Part shown: positions 34,665 through 45,976 of the stretch, piece by piece
Numbering within the stretch: position 1 is the stretch's first letter
Layout of the letters: every line of letters begins with the position of its first letter
Assembly: GCA_024516035.1 (NCBI GenBank)
Contig: CM044957.1
Location: forward strand, 21,678,570 to 21,742,569
Direction: 5' to 3'
Source of the DNA: Bactericera cockerelli
Taxonomy: Eukaryota > Arthropoda > Insecta > Hemiptera > Triozidae
Length of the DNA stretch: 64,000 nt
Notes under the pieces: model-generated
Database searches by the model: none
The model's input: the letters and a program-made list of their open reading frames with translations, nothing else
What the model was told of the DNA's origin: nothing
Made by a program: the position numbers and the translations under genes

Positions 34665-35170
34665 CTAGCGGGTTACACCTGCCGCTTCGCCAGCCCATCA
34701 AACACACACACTCACACCCGTACCCACACCCGTACCTGTAGCCACACTTACATCCACACCCACAACCACACTTACACCCACAACCACACACACACCACAC
34801 CCACACCACACCACACACACACCACACACACACCACACACACATACACACCACACACACACACACACACACACACATCCTCACGCAGCAATACTTAGCCG
34901 AACCATTTTTGCGTTGCGACTTAGCCGAACCTAACAAAAGTTTGTCCGATTTGAATAAGGTTTATATCAATTGCTAGCAATTTCAATTTAAGAGATACAC
35001 ACTTCTCGGTTTTTTTTACAATTCTCAACCATTTCGAAAATAATTGAAAAATTCTAACGTTCTGCTAATTCTCGAGCGCGAAGCGACCAGTGCCGGTCTC
35101 TAAAATTTCCACACTCAGCAATACTTAGCCGAACCATTTTCGCGTTTGATACTTAGCAGAACACGCAAAA
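34665..35170 (-). repeat. Helitron-like terminus, CA-rich tract and 'ttagccgaacc' repeats
   Basis: actagcgggttacacctgcc then gcttcgccagccc is the complement of a Helitron 3' end; a CA-rich microsatellite follows (34702-34875). Next are two units containing agcaatacttagccgaacca (34887, 35116). The same unit occurs, inverted, at 43010-43105 beside another CA tract, so tract and unit are parts of one element family. Confidence 0.6.
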
Positions 35171-35489
35171 GAAAAAATAGTACTTAACCCTTATCTTGGC
35201 AGAGAATTTCAATTTTTAATTTATTATTGGATGGTTGGATGGAAGTATGATTATTGGATGGAAGAGCTCCATCCTGCCACTTTAAATAAAGCGTTTAAAA
35301 ATTGAAATAATTTTAAATGTTCTGTGGAAGAAAAAATGCTTTAGAATTATTTTTTGTAATTTTTGGCCAATAGAGTAAAAAAAACTGATGGTATCCAAAT
35401 ATACACATTGCCAAGATAAGGGTTAACCGAACATTAACGATTTTTGAGCCAGCGTTGAAGGCACCGGTTCTTGTAGGATCACCGAAGTT

Positions 35490-35665
35490 GAGCAACGTAC
35501 AGCGAGGTGTAGACTTCGTGATGCTGGCATTCCGGCCGAACAAAGGCTGGGTGAGGTTTATGTGGATAGCCGGTTTTTTAGTTTCCTGCGAATGGAGGGT
35601 AACACCCCCGTCGTCATATGACCATGCAGTTAAAAGTGAGGTTTAACGTCGCTTTAAAAAAAAAT
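35490..35665 (+). repeat. SINE family S4, 3' part
   Basis: ctggcattccggccgaaca, gctgggtgaggtttatgtgg and gcgaatggagggtaacaccc, then tgaggtttaacgtcgcttt as tail. Head absent. Confidence 0.55.
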
Positions 35666-36027
35666 AAATAATTGAAAAGTATATTTTTGTGTTAACATAG
35701 CTTTGCTCGGGCAGGGAAATGAAATGATTAAATCAAGGCATTATCTACTTAATGGAACGAAACTTTACGTGTGATAAGTTTGGTCAAATGAGTTAGGTCC
35801 TACTATTACTTCCGATAAATTTCTAATATAAAATATAAGTTCTCAGGAAATTATTATACACAACTCTTGGTAAAACAAAATAATAATCATCGAAATAATT
35901 TGAAATACTGCTATATACCTATATATTAGTCATTTGGTTGTGAGTTCGAGATTGTTGAATGCTATAATAATTCAGAAAGCAATAGGCAATGTTGGTATGA
36001 TTAGATTCGTTTAACAGAAAGAAAATA

Positions 36028-36200
36028 AAATGCACTGCCAATTATGGACACAATACTTCCTCGTGAATGGCATTCAAATTTTTCTACTTTTATTATCGCT
36101 AGAATCAGAGATTTTTTTACTGAATCACTTGTATTTACAAATGTTCTAAGGGTTGGGTGGAAGAGATTGCCACAGGCAATATATAACCCCTCCCTTTAGG
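36028..36200. repeat. MITE terminus and LINE-like 3' tail hairpin
   Basis: 36034-36058 (cactgccaattatggacaca, atact) is the terminus of the MITE family at 45977. 36150-36185 (gggttgggtggaagagattg, ccacaggcaatatataaccc) is the same kind of hairpin tail as at 51650-51705 and 56540-56590. Confidence 0.5.
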
Positions 36201-36654
36201 TAGGACATAAACTTCATTCTCTTTTTTTTTGTTCTTGTATCTTTGCTCAATCTTTTTGTTTTTCTTTATAATTTCATTATATTTTACTGTATATGTTTTT
36301 GTTCTATCTAATAAAACTTACTATAATATAATGTTCTCAACCGATTCTCTTCAAATTTATTTATATGGCAAGCGGCCACAACGGAGTCCCGAAAATAGTA
36401 TACATATAACAGTATTTTCGCTAATTCTGTGGAGGGTCTGTGGTAAGGTCAAATTTGGTTTCGGATTAAAAGTGCAGATCTCTTGTATTTTATGGCTTCA
36501 TTACCAAAGGGCATACGACCTACATATCACGCTCCAAAGGCAAAGTACAGATGCAACTCATATAAATAAAAAAGGGTGTGTTTTATTCAGACCGTTAGAA
36601 ATAAAAACAAAGGGAGAATGGAGGAAATTATCCTGTACAGTTTGCCGACTTCAG

Positions 36655-36838
36655 ATAGTCAGGATGGGGGTTTTACCCTCCATTCGTTAGGAATTGTACC
36701 GGCTACCCACTAGGGCCGGAATTGTCAGCCTCACGTGTTTGGAGGGAATAGAATTTTCTGTGCGAAAAGTCTGCTTCAACCGGGAATTGAACTTATGACT
36801 ACGGGCAGTAGTCACAACCGTTACGCTATGGAGGCTGA
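36655..36838 (-). repeat. tRNA-derived SINE, family S4
   Basis: The complement reads cctccatagcgtaacggttg head, then cccggttgaagcagactttt, ending near ttaccctccattcg. A short R600 end (taggataaggaaagtaaaa) follows at 36875-36893. Confidence 0.65.
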
Positions 36839-37154
36839 CAAATTTTGGGGATTCCATTACTTTCCTTTCTATATATAGGATAAGGAAAGTAAAAAAGGTA
36901 TGTTTTATTAAATTCAGACGGTTAGAAGTAAAATTAAAGGGAGAGAATGGAGGAAATTATCCTGTTCCTCGAATTTACAACTTCTTATTTTATTATAGTT
37001 AGCTAATAAGTTCCCTCTATGATTAGTTTTAAATCTAGTCTTTAGTTCACTGACGATGCCATAACTGGCGAAACGGCCATCTGAAAATAAATAATTAAGT
37101 AATACAAAAAAGCCAAATATTTTTTATCTTCAAATTATTTCGACATAATATGGA

Positions 37155-37500
37155 GATGGACGCACGAATATCTCAGTGATTAAGAACTCGCTTGCCATGC
37201 GGAAGGTCCCGGGTTTGAACCTTCGCGGAAACAACGGAAACGGTTTCTTTTTATACTGATATACTGATACTGAAGGGGATATTTTCCGGTGCGTTCTTTT
37301 TGACCCAACACCTAACATCTCAGAAACTACCGAACGAATGTCAACGAAATTTTGCATACATACATACATGTAAGGGACGTATTGTAGATGGTCCAATTTT
37401 AAATTTATTAACTTTGGAGCTTCTTGGTAATAGAAACCGTGCGCCTGACCTCTAACCATATCTCGTGAACAGTTATATCTTGTACCACGAAACGAAGACA
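37155..37500 (+). repeat. tRNA-like SINE head followed by a dispersed repeat
   Basis: 37160-37235 looks tRNA-like (tatctcagtgattaagaact; gggtttgaacc). The next part shares gaacgaatgtcaacgaaatt and attgtagatggtccaatttt with 5410-5480. Other repeat copies flank it; no gene. Confidence 0.5.
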
Positions 37501-37860
37501 TACCGGATGAAATGCTTCTCGATTATTTGTGGAAATGTGTGTATGTATGTCCTACCATTAACGTGCGTCAACATTTTTCTGGACCACCCTATAAAATTAG
37601 ATTAAGTTGAAGAATCAACCTTCAGTTTTGAGGTTGTAAAATATCGGTTCGTTCCATTAGTACCATATTATATTCGGTGTTTGCAATTTCGTAGCCTACC
37701 GCAAAACCGAAATGTGAAGTTCACTATCCTTGATTTTATTTGGGGTGTGGATGATGAGATTGACCCCTGTCGTACCCCTGTTTATTCATACTTTCAATAT
37801 TCATCTTGATCAAAAGACTCCACCGATTTGGGTATTGGAAAATAATCCCAACTCTCCTCC
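37501..37860. other. Unassigned spacer
   Basis: No gene, repeat or RNA recognised; ends at the CT microsatellite. Confidence 0.35.
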
Positions 37861-37941
37861 CTCCCTCTTTCTCTCTCTCTCTATCTCTCTCTCTCTATCT
37901 CTCTCTCTCTATCTCTCTCTCTCTCTATCTCTCTCTCTCTT

Positions 37942-37972
<31 letters not shown>

Positions 37973-37980
37973 GTCTCTCT

Positions 37981-38035
<55 letters not shown>

Positions 38036-38068
38036 GTCTCTCTGTCTCTCTGTCTCTCTCTCTCTCCC
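37861..38068 (+). repeat. CT microsatellite, ~200 bp
   Basis: (ct)n with regular interruptions ctctat, ctgtctc and cttctc. The long open frames through it on both strands are simple-repeat artefacts. Confidence 0.95.
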
Positions 38069-38340
38069 ATTTCCGTGCAATTGTATTTTGTTAAATACAA
38101 AGTTATGCAGGCGGTTGGTAATATACATTGAAGTTTTTTGTGTGGTCCTTTTCCCTATCCCCTTTTAAATCTGCTGGTTTTTTTATGATAGCAAACATTT
38201 TTACGATTCATACAATTCAGTAGAATTCACAAGTAGGACCTTTCCAAAATAACAAATTAATGAAAAACTAACTGATAGTCTTCAAAATTCTGTGACCTTA
38301 CTGAAACAGTCTGGTACTTAAAAGTCGGTAGTTCAAAGTT

Positions 38341-41300
38341 CATTTTCTGTCATTTTACTTAAAGGCTTACTTTTTAACGGAAAACACTTTTGCCACCCAA
38401 CTGGGTTAGGAATGACCTGGGTTATCAAAAACTATGCATGCGATTACAAAAAAATAAACGAAATTAGGCAGATCTTGCGAAACGTTATCCCAAATTAGCA
38501 TAAAAACATATTATTTCATTCTGTCCATTTTTTATCAAAAATGTCTATTTGGGCCTACCTCGAACTTTCAAAGGTCTGAAAACCTGGCAAAAATGCAAGC
38601 ATCAAAAATCTCTGTTAGTCCATGCTTAATCGTTAGTTGAGAGCTATTGAAATCAACGTTTGTTTTTCAAAAACCCCTTCATATATCCAAGTTATGCAAT
38701 CATTTTGAAGGAGCCTTTGTGGCTTTCCTGTTGGCGGTACGGAAATTTTTTGGGAACCAAAAACGTATATTTTTGACTACTTCTCTCTAAAATTTAGTTT
38801 AAAATACCTAAAATTACATACTTGATGAGCATTGAAGGCAAAATGTGAAATATGATAAAATACCCCTTCAACTTTCGCTGAGTATGCAAACAAGTGGTTC
38901 CAAATGCCTGGTAAGGCTTTATTCACCACTGCCTATCTTCAGTTCGAATTTGAAAGAAATCCTTAAAAAAGAGGTTATATGTTGACATGTTTTGCTTAGG
39001 ATTTGACTCGATCTAAGATTTTGGATGTTTTCAGAAATCGAATGAACTTATCTTTCGAACCGTACGTCCGATTTGAATGAACTAAAGTGCTATCGATAGA
39101 TCTAGTAGATTGTAAGATAAGCTGTTCTCGTTTATTTTCTGTCATTTTACATAAAGGCTTACTTTTTAACGGAAAACACTTTTGACGCACAACTGCGTTA
39201 AGAATGGCCTGTTTTATTAAAAACTATGCATGCGATTTAAAAAAAATCAACGATATTAGGCAGATCTTGTGAAACTTTATCCCAAATTGGCATAAAAACA
39301 TCAACGTATTATTTCATTCTGTCCATTTCTTATCAAAAATATCTATTATGGCCTACCTCGAACTTTCAAAGGTCTGAAAACCTGGCAAAAATGCAAGCAT
39401 CAAAAATCTCTGTTAGTCCATGCTTAATCGTTAGTTGAGAGCTAATGAAATCAACGTTTGTTTTTCAAAAACCCCTTCATATATCCAAGTTATGCAATCA
39501 TTTTGAAGGAGCCTTTGTGGCTTTCCTGTTGGCGGTACGGAAATTTTTTGGGAACCAGAAACGTATATTTTTGACTACATCTTTCTAAAATTTAGTTTAA
39601 AATACCTAAAATTACATACTTGATGAGCATTGAAGGCAAAATGTGAAATATGATAAAATACCCCTTCAACTTTCGCTGAGTATGCAAACAAGTGGTTCCA
39701 AATGCCTGGTAAGGCTTTATTCACCACTGCCTATCTTCAGTTCAAATTGAAAAAAATCCTTAAAAAAGAGGTTATATGTTGACATGTTTTGCTTAGGATT
39801 TGACTCGTTCTAAGATTTTGGATGTTTTCAGAAATCGAATGAACTTATCTTTCGAACCGTACGTCCGATTTGAATGAACTAAAGTGCTATCGATAGATCT
39901 AGTAGATTGTAAGATAAGATTGTAAGCTGTTCCCGTTCATTTTCTGTCATTTTACATAAAGGGTTACTTTTTAACGGAAAACACTTTTGACGCACAACTG
40001 GGTTAAGAATGGCCTGGGTTATCAAAAAGTATGCATGCGATTTTAAAAAAATAAACGAAACTAGGCAGATCTTGCGAAACGGTATCCCAATTTGGCATAA
40101 AAACATCAACATTTATTCTTTTGAAATCGCATGCATAGTTTTTGATAACCCAGGTCATTCTTAACCCAGTTGTGCGTCAAAAGTGTTTTCCGTTAAAAAG
40201 TAAGCCTTTATGTAAAATGACAGAAAATGAACGAGAACAGCTTATCTTAAAATCCACTAGATCTATCGATAACATTTTAGTTCATTCAAATCGGACGTAC
40301 TGTTCGAAAGATAAGTTCATTCGATTTCTGAAAACATCCAAAATCTCAGATCGAGTCAAATCCTAAGCAAAACATGTCGACATATAACCTCTTTTTAAGG
40401 ATTTCTTTCAAATTTGAACTGAAGATAGCCAGTGGTGAATAAAGCCTTGCCAAGCATTTGGAACCATTTGTTTGCATACTCAGCGAAAGTTGAAGGGGTG
40501 TTTTATCATATTTGCATTTTGCCTTCAAGTATCATCAAGTATGTAATTTTAGGTATTTTAAACTAAATTTTAGAAAGATGTAGTCAAAAATATACGTTTT
40601 TGGTTCCCAAAAAATTTCCGTACCGCCAACAGGAAAGCCACAAAGGCGCCTTCAAAATGATTGCATAACTTGGATATATGAAGGGGTTTTTGAAAAACAA
40701 ACGTTGATTTTAATAGCTCTCAACTAACGATTAAGCATGGACTAACACAGATTTTTGATAATTGCATTTTTGCCAGGTTTTCAGACCTTTGAAAGTTCGA
40801 GGTAGGCCATAATAGATATTTTTGATAAGAAATGGACGGAATGAAATAATATGTTGATGTTTTTATGCCAATTTGGGATAAAGTTTCGCAAGATCTGCCT
40901 AATATTGTTGATTTTTTTGAAATCGCATGCATACTTTTTGATAACCCAGGCCATTCTTAACCCAGTTGTGCGTCAAAAGTGTTTTCTGTTAAAAAGTAAC
41001 CCTTTATGTAAAATGACAGAAAATGAACGAGAACAGCTTATATTAAAATCCACTAGATATATCGATAGCACTTTAGTTCATTCAAATCGGACGTACGGTT
41101 CGAAAGATAAGTTCATTCGATTTCTGAAAACATCCAAAATCTCAGATCGAGTCAAATCCTAAGCAAAACATGTCGACATATAACCTCTTTTTTAAGGATT
41201 TCTTTCAATTTGAACTGAAGATAGGCAGTGGTGAATAAAGCCTTACCAAGCATTTGGAACCACTTGTTTGCATACTCAGCGAAAGTTGAAGGGGTATTTT

Positions 41301-41367
41301 ATCATATTTGACATTTTGCCTTCAATGCTCATCAAGTATGCAATTTTAGGTATTTTAAACTAAATTT
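38341..41367. repeat. 3 kb array: ~800 bp unit in tandem and then inverted
   Basis: Unit starts (attttctgtcattttac) are at about 38342, 39133 and 39938. The third unit stops near 40105. From about 40112 the same sequence runs backwards for one full unit and ~60% of another (inverted starts at 40220 and 41018), ending at 41367 in the minisatellite. Units are highly similar, e.g. tttgtggctttcctgttggc and ggtacggaaattttttggga in each. Small ORFs recur at matching places, but none resembles a protein. Confidence 0.85.
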
Positions 41368-41395
41368 TTTCTACGTACATTTTTAAATTTCACTT

Positions 41396-41845
41396 TTCTC
41401 AGTGTAAAAATAGTATTAAGCTGTACAATACACCCGTCAAAAGTAAAAATAGTATTTAGTAGTACAATACACCCGTTAAAAGTAAAAATAGTATTTAGCT
41501 GTACAATACACCCGTCAAAAGTAAAATTAGTATTTAGTAGTACAATACACCCGTCAAAATTAAAAATAGTATGTAGCTGTACAATACACCCGTCAAAAGT
41601 AAAAATAGTATTTAGTAGTACAATACACCCGTCAAAAGTAAAAATAGTATTTAGTAGTACAATACACCCGTCAAAAGTAAAAATAGTATTTAGTAGTACA
41701 ATAAACCCGTCAAAAGTAAAAATAGTATTTAGTAGTACAATACACCCGTCAAAAGCAAAAATAGTATTTAACTGTACAATACACCCGTCAAAAATAAAAA
41801 TAGTATTCAGTAGTATAATACACCCGTTAAAAATAAAAATAGTAA
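41396..41845. repeat. 39-bp minisatellite, about 11 units
   Basis: Repeats of cacccgtcaaaagtaaaaat then agtatttagtagtacaata, with few changes. As 39 is divisible by 3, the minus strand is open throughout, coding a 13-residue repeat; this is most likely incidental. Confidence 0.95.
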
Positions 41846-42154
41846 CTATGTACGAGTACTTGGTACCGCTCTTGGGCATAATATTATAATATGGTAGTCA
41901 CTTTTAACTTGCAGCAAAAGAATCATACACGTGAAAAAAGATTTATCATTCGTCTGGCAGGTTTCAAATTATTCAAACTAAATAAATGTGGATATGTGGA
42001 ATCGCTCCTGTATTCTACATATCCAGTCTATATATCCAGGTATTCCGCTTAGGCTGTGTTTCATCTAAACAAATTTCTCTTCCATTCATTCCACTTTTCA
42101 GGTAAAAGAGGTAGCTAAATTATATTAAGAACAATCAATGCAAAAATTCAAGCT

Positions 42155-42405
42155 CACGATTAGCTCGGTGGCTAAGCACTCGTACAAAAGGTCCGCGGGT
42201 TCGATCGCTGGAGCCGACAAAAAATTGTATTCTAAATTTGGTTATAGTTGTTTGTAAGGGATACCATCCGGTGCTCTCGTGATGACCCAGCACCTAAATG
42301 GGTAGTAATGAGTCACTTCTCGCCCATTAACACAAACCACAAAGGTCTATAGTAGCTCCTGTTTCATGGCTAAGAAATATAAAAAGTCCTTGAAACAATC
42401 ACCTT
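42155..42405 (+). repeat. tRNA-derived SINE, family S5
   Basis: The head has ttagctcggtggctaagcac (A box) and gcgggttcgatc (B box). The body carries gatgacccagcacctaaatg and cacttctcgcccatt, and the tail cctgtttcatggctaagaaat. The tail matches 21262-21436. Confidence 0.7.
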
Positions 42406-43008
42406 TTTTTTTTAAAAAAAAAAAGAAACAATATCAAAATTTATGATCACGGATCGTTCCACTTGTAGATTTAGTGAGCACTCGCTGAGTGTATAGTTAT
42501 GTTCAACTTGTAGAGGTTATTGTAAAGCCTTATTATTCCTCAAATCCTCATACTTATACGAGAATTCTATTTGAATTACTTTCCAGCTGCAGAGGTAAAG
42601 AAAGTAGATTTACTGGAAATTTTCCAATACACATAATAAATGTAAATTATAAATTATATTACAGGATTAAACAGATACAAAATTACACTTAAAGAGTATC
42701 TTGGACTTCCAGAGGTCGGGACGACCAGTTGAAACAAAAAAAAAATTAACGAAGTTTCAACAAAAAAAACCGTAGCTTCGATACTGATTTTTGGTTCGTC
42801 TAATTATTGCTGCGTAAGAATATACGTAAAAGAAAAATCAATATTTAGACGAACATCAATTTTATTGGGGTTTTTTGTAAAATGAGAAAGACTATCCAAT
42901 ATTTATTTTTCAAATTATTAATACAATTTCTTCAACTCATTCTCTATGCGCCAATACCACTCAGAAAACTTAAAAAGTTATATTTTCAATGAAAATGGCA
43001 AAAGGAAT
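42406..43008. other. AT-rich intergenic DNA
   Basis: No gene or clear repeat, apart from a short inverted motif at 42835-42850. It ends at the ttagccgaacc units. Confidence 0.35.
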
Positions 43009-43675
43009 TAGCCGAACCTCTCATGGTTCGGCTAAGTATTGGATATTTGTGTAAAGTTCGGCTAAATATTAATTTTTCTTTTACGCGTTCGGCTAATTAT
43101 TAATCCGTAAACACACACATACACACCACACACATACACACCACACACATACACACCACACACACACACCGCACACACACACACACCACACCCACACACA
43201 CATAACACCCACACACACATAACACCCACACACACATAACACCCACACACACACCCACCACACACACCACACACACACCACACACACACACACCACACAC
43301 ACACACCACACACACACCACCACACACACACACACCACACACACACACACACCACACACACACACACCACACACACCACACACACCACACCACACCACAC
43401 CACACATACACCACACCACACATACACCACACACACACATACACCACACACACACATACACCACACACACACATACACCACACACACACACCACACACAC
43501 ACCACACACACACCACACACACACACACACACACCACACACACACCACACACACACCACACACACACCACACACACCACACACATACACACACCTTATAC
43601 ACACACTACACACAACACACACACACACAACACATATACACACCCACACACATACACACACAAACCATAATCGCT
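43009..43675 (-). repeat. CA-rich microsatellite (~550 bp) with 'ttcggctaa' units
   Basis: 43010-43105 holds several ttcggctaa words (complement of the ttagccgaa unit at 34887 and 35116), then 43110-43660 is CA-rich with regular caccacac and acacataacaccc variants. The long Val/Cys frames on the minus strand are artefacts of the repeat. Confidence 0.9.
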
Positions 43676-44125
43676 GTAAATTGCAAAATCCCGAGTCTAT
43701 TACAAATTTGAAAGAATATTGAAAATGGAGCAAACTGGCTTATATCCCAGTCACGGTTCGTCAGATAATGGCAATAAAAAACTCAAATGAAATCCACACA
43801 CACACATACACACACACATACAACCATCATTCCTGTAAATTTCAAAATCCCGAGCCAAATCTATCATAGCGGATATTGATAATGTAGCAAAGTGGCCTAT
43901 ATTTCGAGAACGGTTTGTCAGAATATGGCAACTAAGGGCTCAAATAAAAGCATGTGATGTTTTCAGACAGTTTTTACAATAAAGAAATATAGGTCATTGC
44001 GATAAATTTCGAGTTCCGCTCCGGACTTTGTTTAAAATGTGAAAAGTCTGAAATAGGATCAAAAATTCGAACAATCTGACTAATATTTCGAAAACGGCAC
44101 GTCAGAATATGGTGTAAAATGGATT
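43670..44125 (+). repeat. Three diverged tandem units
   Basis: Units of 130-180 bp each contain a ttcgtcaga/ttcgagaacgg motif, then cagaatatggc, then a ctcaaataaaag end (near 43755-43790, 43905-43950 and 44090-44135). The second unit also carries ctatcatagcggatatt, also at 62410-62425 next to another CA tract. Confidence 0.5.
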
Positions 44126-44189
44126 AAATAAAAGCTTCTTTTGTTCTAAGTGTTTTTTAAGAATGAAAAATATAGGTCACCGCGATAGA

Positions 44190-44360
44190 TTTCAAGCTCC
44201 AAGGCAAAGACTGTCTTAAAATCGGACCCTTCCTCAAGTCAATACTTGAGGAAGGTCAAAACTTGAGGACGGTAAAATTTTACTGGTATTGTACGGTAAT
44301 TTTACTTGGGGTCGTCTCTCATCAATTTTTTTGCTATCTCTTACCACATTTCGCCTAAAC
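44190..44360 (-). repeat. Dispersed repeat with strong hairpin
   Basis: Reverse complement of 25660-25835. The hairpin cttcctcaagtc aata cttgaggaag is at 44229-44253. Confidence 0.6.
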
Positions 44361-44884
44361 AATTGGGACACACAACATACATATAAAGTCCGTCCATATT
44401 TCTCATTTATATACATATTAAGATTACAAATGCACTATGTAAAACGTTCATACGCATATACATACAAAATTTCATCAAATTCAAAGCTCTAAATTCAATA
44501 AGTATACCGAATTTAGAGCTATGAATGTATGCGTAATAACGCATACATTCACTCAACCTTATCATAATATGGCATAATATAATGGGGAAGCAGTCCCCAT
44601 GCAAAAAAAAAGATTTATCAATAAAAAAGGGCAATCCGGAATTTAAAGAAGGGATCAAGAAGAACCTCGTGTAGGGATTGCTAAATCATAATAAATGGAA
44701 AAATAATTATAAATGGCCTATGTAAAACAATAATATGCATATGCATACAAAGTTTCATCAAAATCGAAACCGTTCACGAGATATAAGTGTACAAGTAAAA
44801 AGTTAGTAAAGAAAAACACCACTTTAATATAATAGAATATAGACCAAGAACCGCTAGTGCGAAGTTGATTAATTTAAAATAATA

Positions 44885-45087
44885 ATAATATCGCCTTATT
44901 TATACTGCCCGATTAGGACTATTAGAGTCCCAGTATTCCAGCAGTAAGCCCAAGACATATTATTATATGGTAAAAATCCCAAATGGGAGAAAAACTTGTC
45001 TTGTCCCGGCTGGGTTTCGAACCCGCGACCTCTGAAACCTCTGGATTCACAGATTGCCGCCTTTACCACTGAGCTACCGGGACTTTC
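44885..45087 (-). repeat. tRNA-derived SINE, family S1, full length
   Basis: The minus strand begins gtcccggtagctcagtggta and closes its tRNA-like head with gcgggttcgaaacccagccgggac; the outer gtcccgg/ccgggac pair over 7 bases. The body and the ggcgatattatt tail then follow. The anticodon region does not fold well and the tail recurs at 1-137, so this is a SINE, not a tRNA gene. Confidence 0.8.
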
Positions 45088-45484
45088 TATACAGGAAGTC
45101 CCAGTATAAATGAGACATTCAAATATCTCGAGAATTATTGATATTTGCGCTTTACAAGGAATGTATTTAGCAGACCGATAGACAAACACAAAACCAAACT
45201 TGCTCAGGAGGAACTGAAACGTACAGAATTTTAAAATAAAAAAAATTGAAATCGGAGCAACATTTTTTTCTTATTAACAATTTTACGGAAGTAAGAAATA
45301 AATAAATATTTTCAAGTTTCTCGTCAACTATTGTATTACAATAAAACTGCATAGTTCACTGGAAAAAAATTGGCCCCCTCTGTAACTTTCAGGGATTATT
45401 TGGGGTTCTGTCTTGAGTACAAAACCGTGTTTCGTATTTCTCCAAATGACGGAACTTACGTTTTTAAGCGTTTATATAAAATCA

Positions 45485-45718
45485 CTAGCGGGCTGTCGCC
45501 CGCTTTGCGGGCCGAGGCATGGCCGTGAAAGCAAAAAATCCTTTTTCGCCAATGGCAGGTGTTGTAGTGGGAATTTCGAAAAATCCCGTCTTATTGCACA
45601 TCTAGACTATAAGACAAAGCTACCTACCTAATTTCAGCTTCCTAGGACTTACGGTTTGGGCTGTAGAGCGATGATCAGTCAGTGAGTGGTCAGTGACTTT
45701 GACATTTATATATTAAGA
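45485..45718 (-). mobile_element. Non-autonomous Helitron, copy 3
   Basis: Reverse-oriented copy: CTAG end at 45485-45488 with the gcccgctttgcgggc hairpin, TC end at 45718. Flanking bases are again A and T relative to the element. Confidence 0.85.
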
Positions 45719-45976
45719 TATGTTTATTTTTATCTTTTTTTTTTTTTACTTATGCGTGACAACGCATAAAAACAGCGTAAAACATGCACTATCAAATATG
45801 ATTGATTGAAAACTATTAAGTTCAGAGAATAAAATTGTGCATATTTTGTAATATAAAAAAATATAAAAAAATAACTCACTAAAAAGTTTGACTATTACTT
45901 TATCGAAGTCCTAAAAAAACCACAACCCCCTGACGCTTGACCTGTTATGTACTATTGTGTATGACCTTATGAAAAA

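Noticed and set aside
34608..34937. Thr/His-rich and Cys/Val-rich frames
   Set aside because: CA microsatellite translated in several frames.
36229..36690. 153-codon plus-strand frame
   Set aside because: AT-rich, no family resemblance, ends inside an S4 SINE.
37730..38168. Leu/Ser-rich and Arg/Glu-rich open frames
   Set aside because: Produced by the CT microsatellite on both strands.
38996..41162. Repeated small ORFs in the 800-bp array
   Set aside because: They recur because the DNA is repeated; no start context, domain or codon signature supports expression.
41396..41845. CRISPR-like array
   Set aside because: The units are contiguous tandem repeats without unique spacers, and the window is animal DNA.
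41355..41879. 174-codon minus-strand frame with a 13-residue repeat
   Set aside because: The 39-bp minisatellite unit is a multiple of three, so the open frame is expected by chance; no signal peptide or flanking domain was found.
43062..43733. Long Val/Cys-rich open frames on the minus strand
   Set aside because: They are translations of the CA microsatellite; no non-repeat sequence supports a gene.
45005..45087. Candidate tRNA gene on the minus strand with a 7-bp acceptor stem
   Set aside because: The T and anticodon arms do not fold properly, and the sequence continues into a body and tail repeated at 1-137. It is a SINE.
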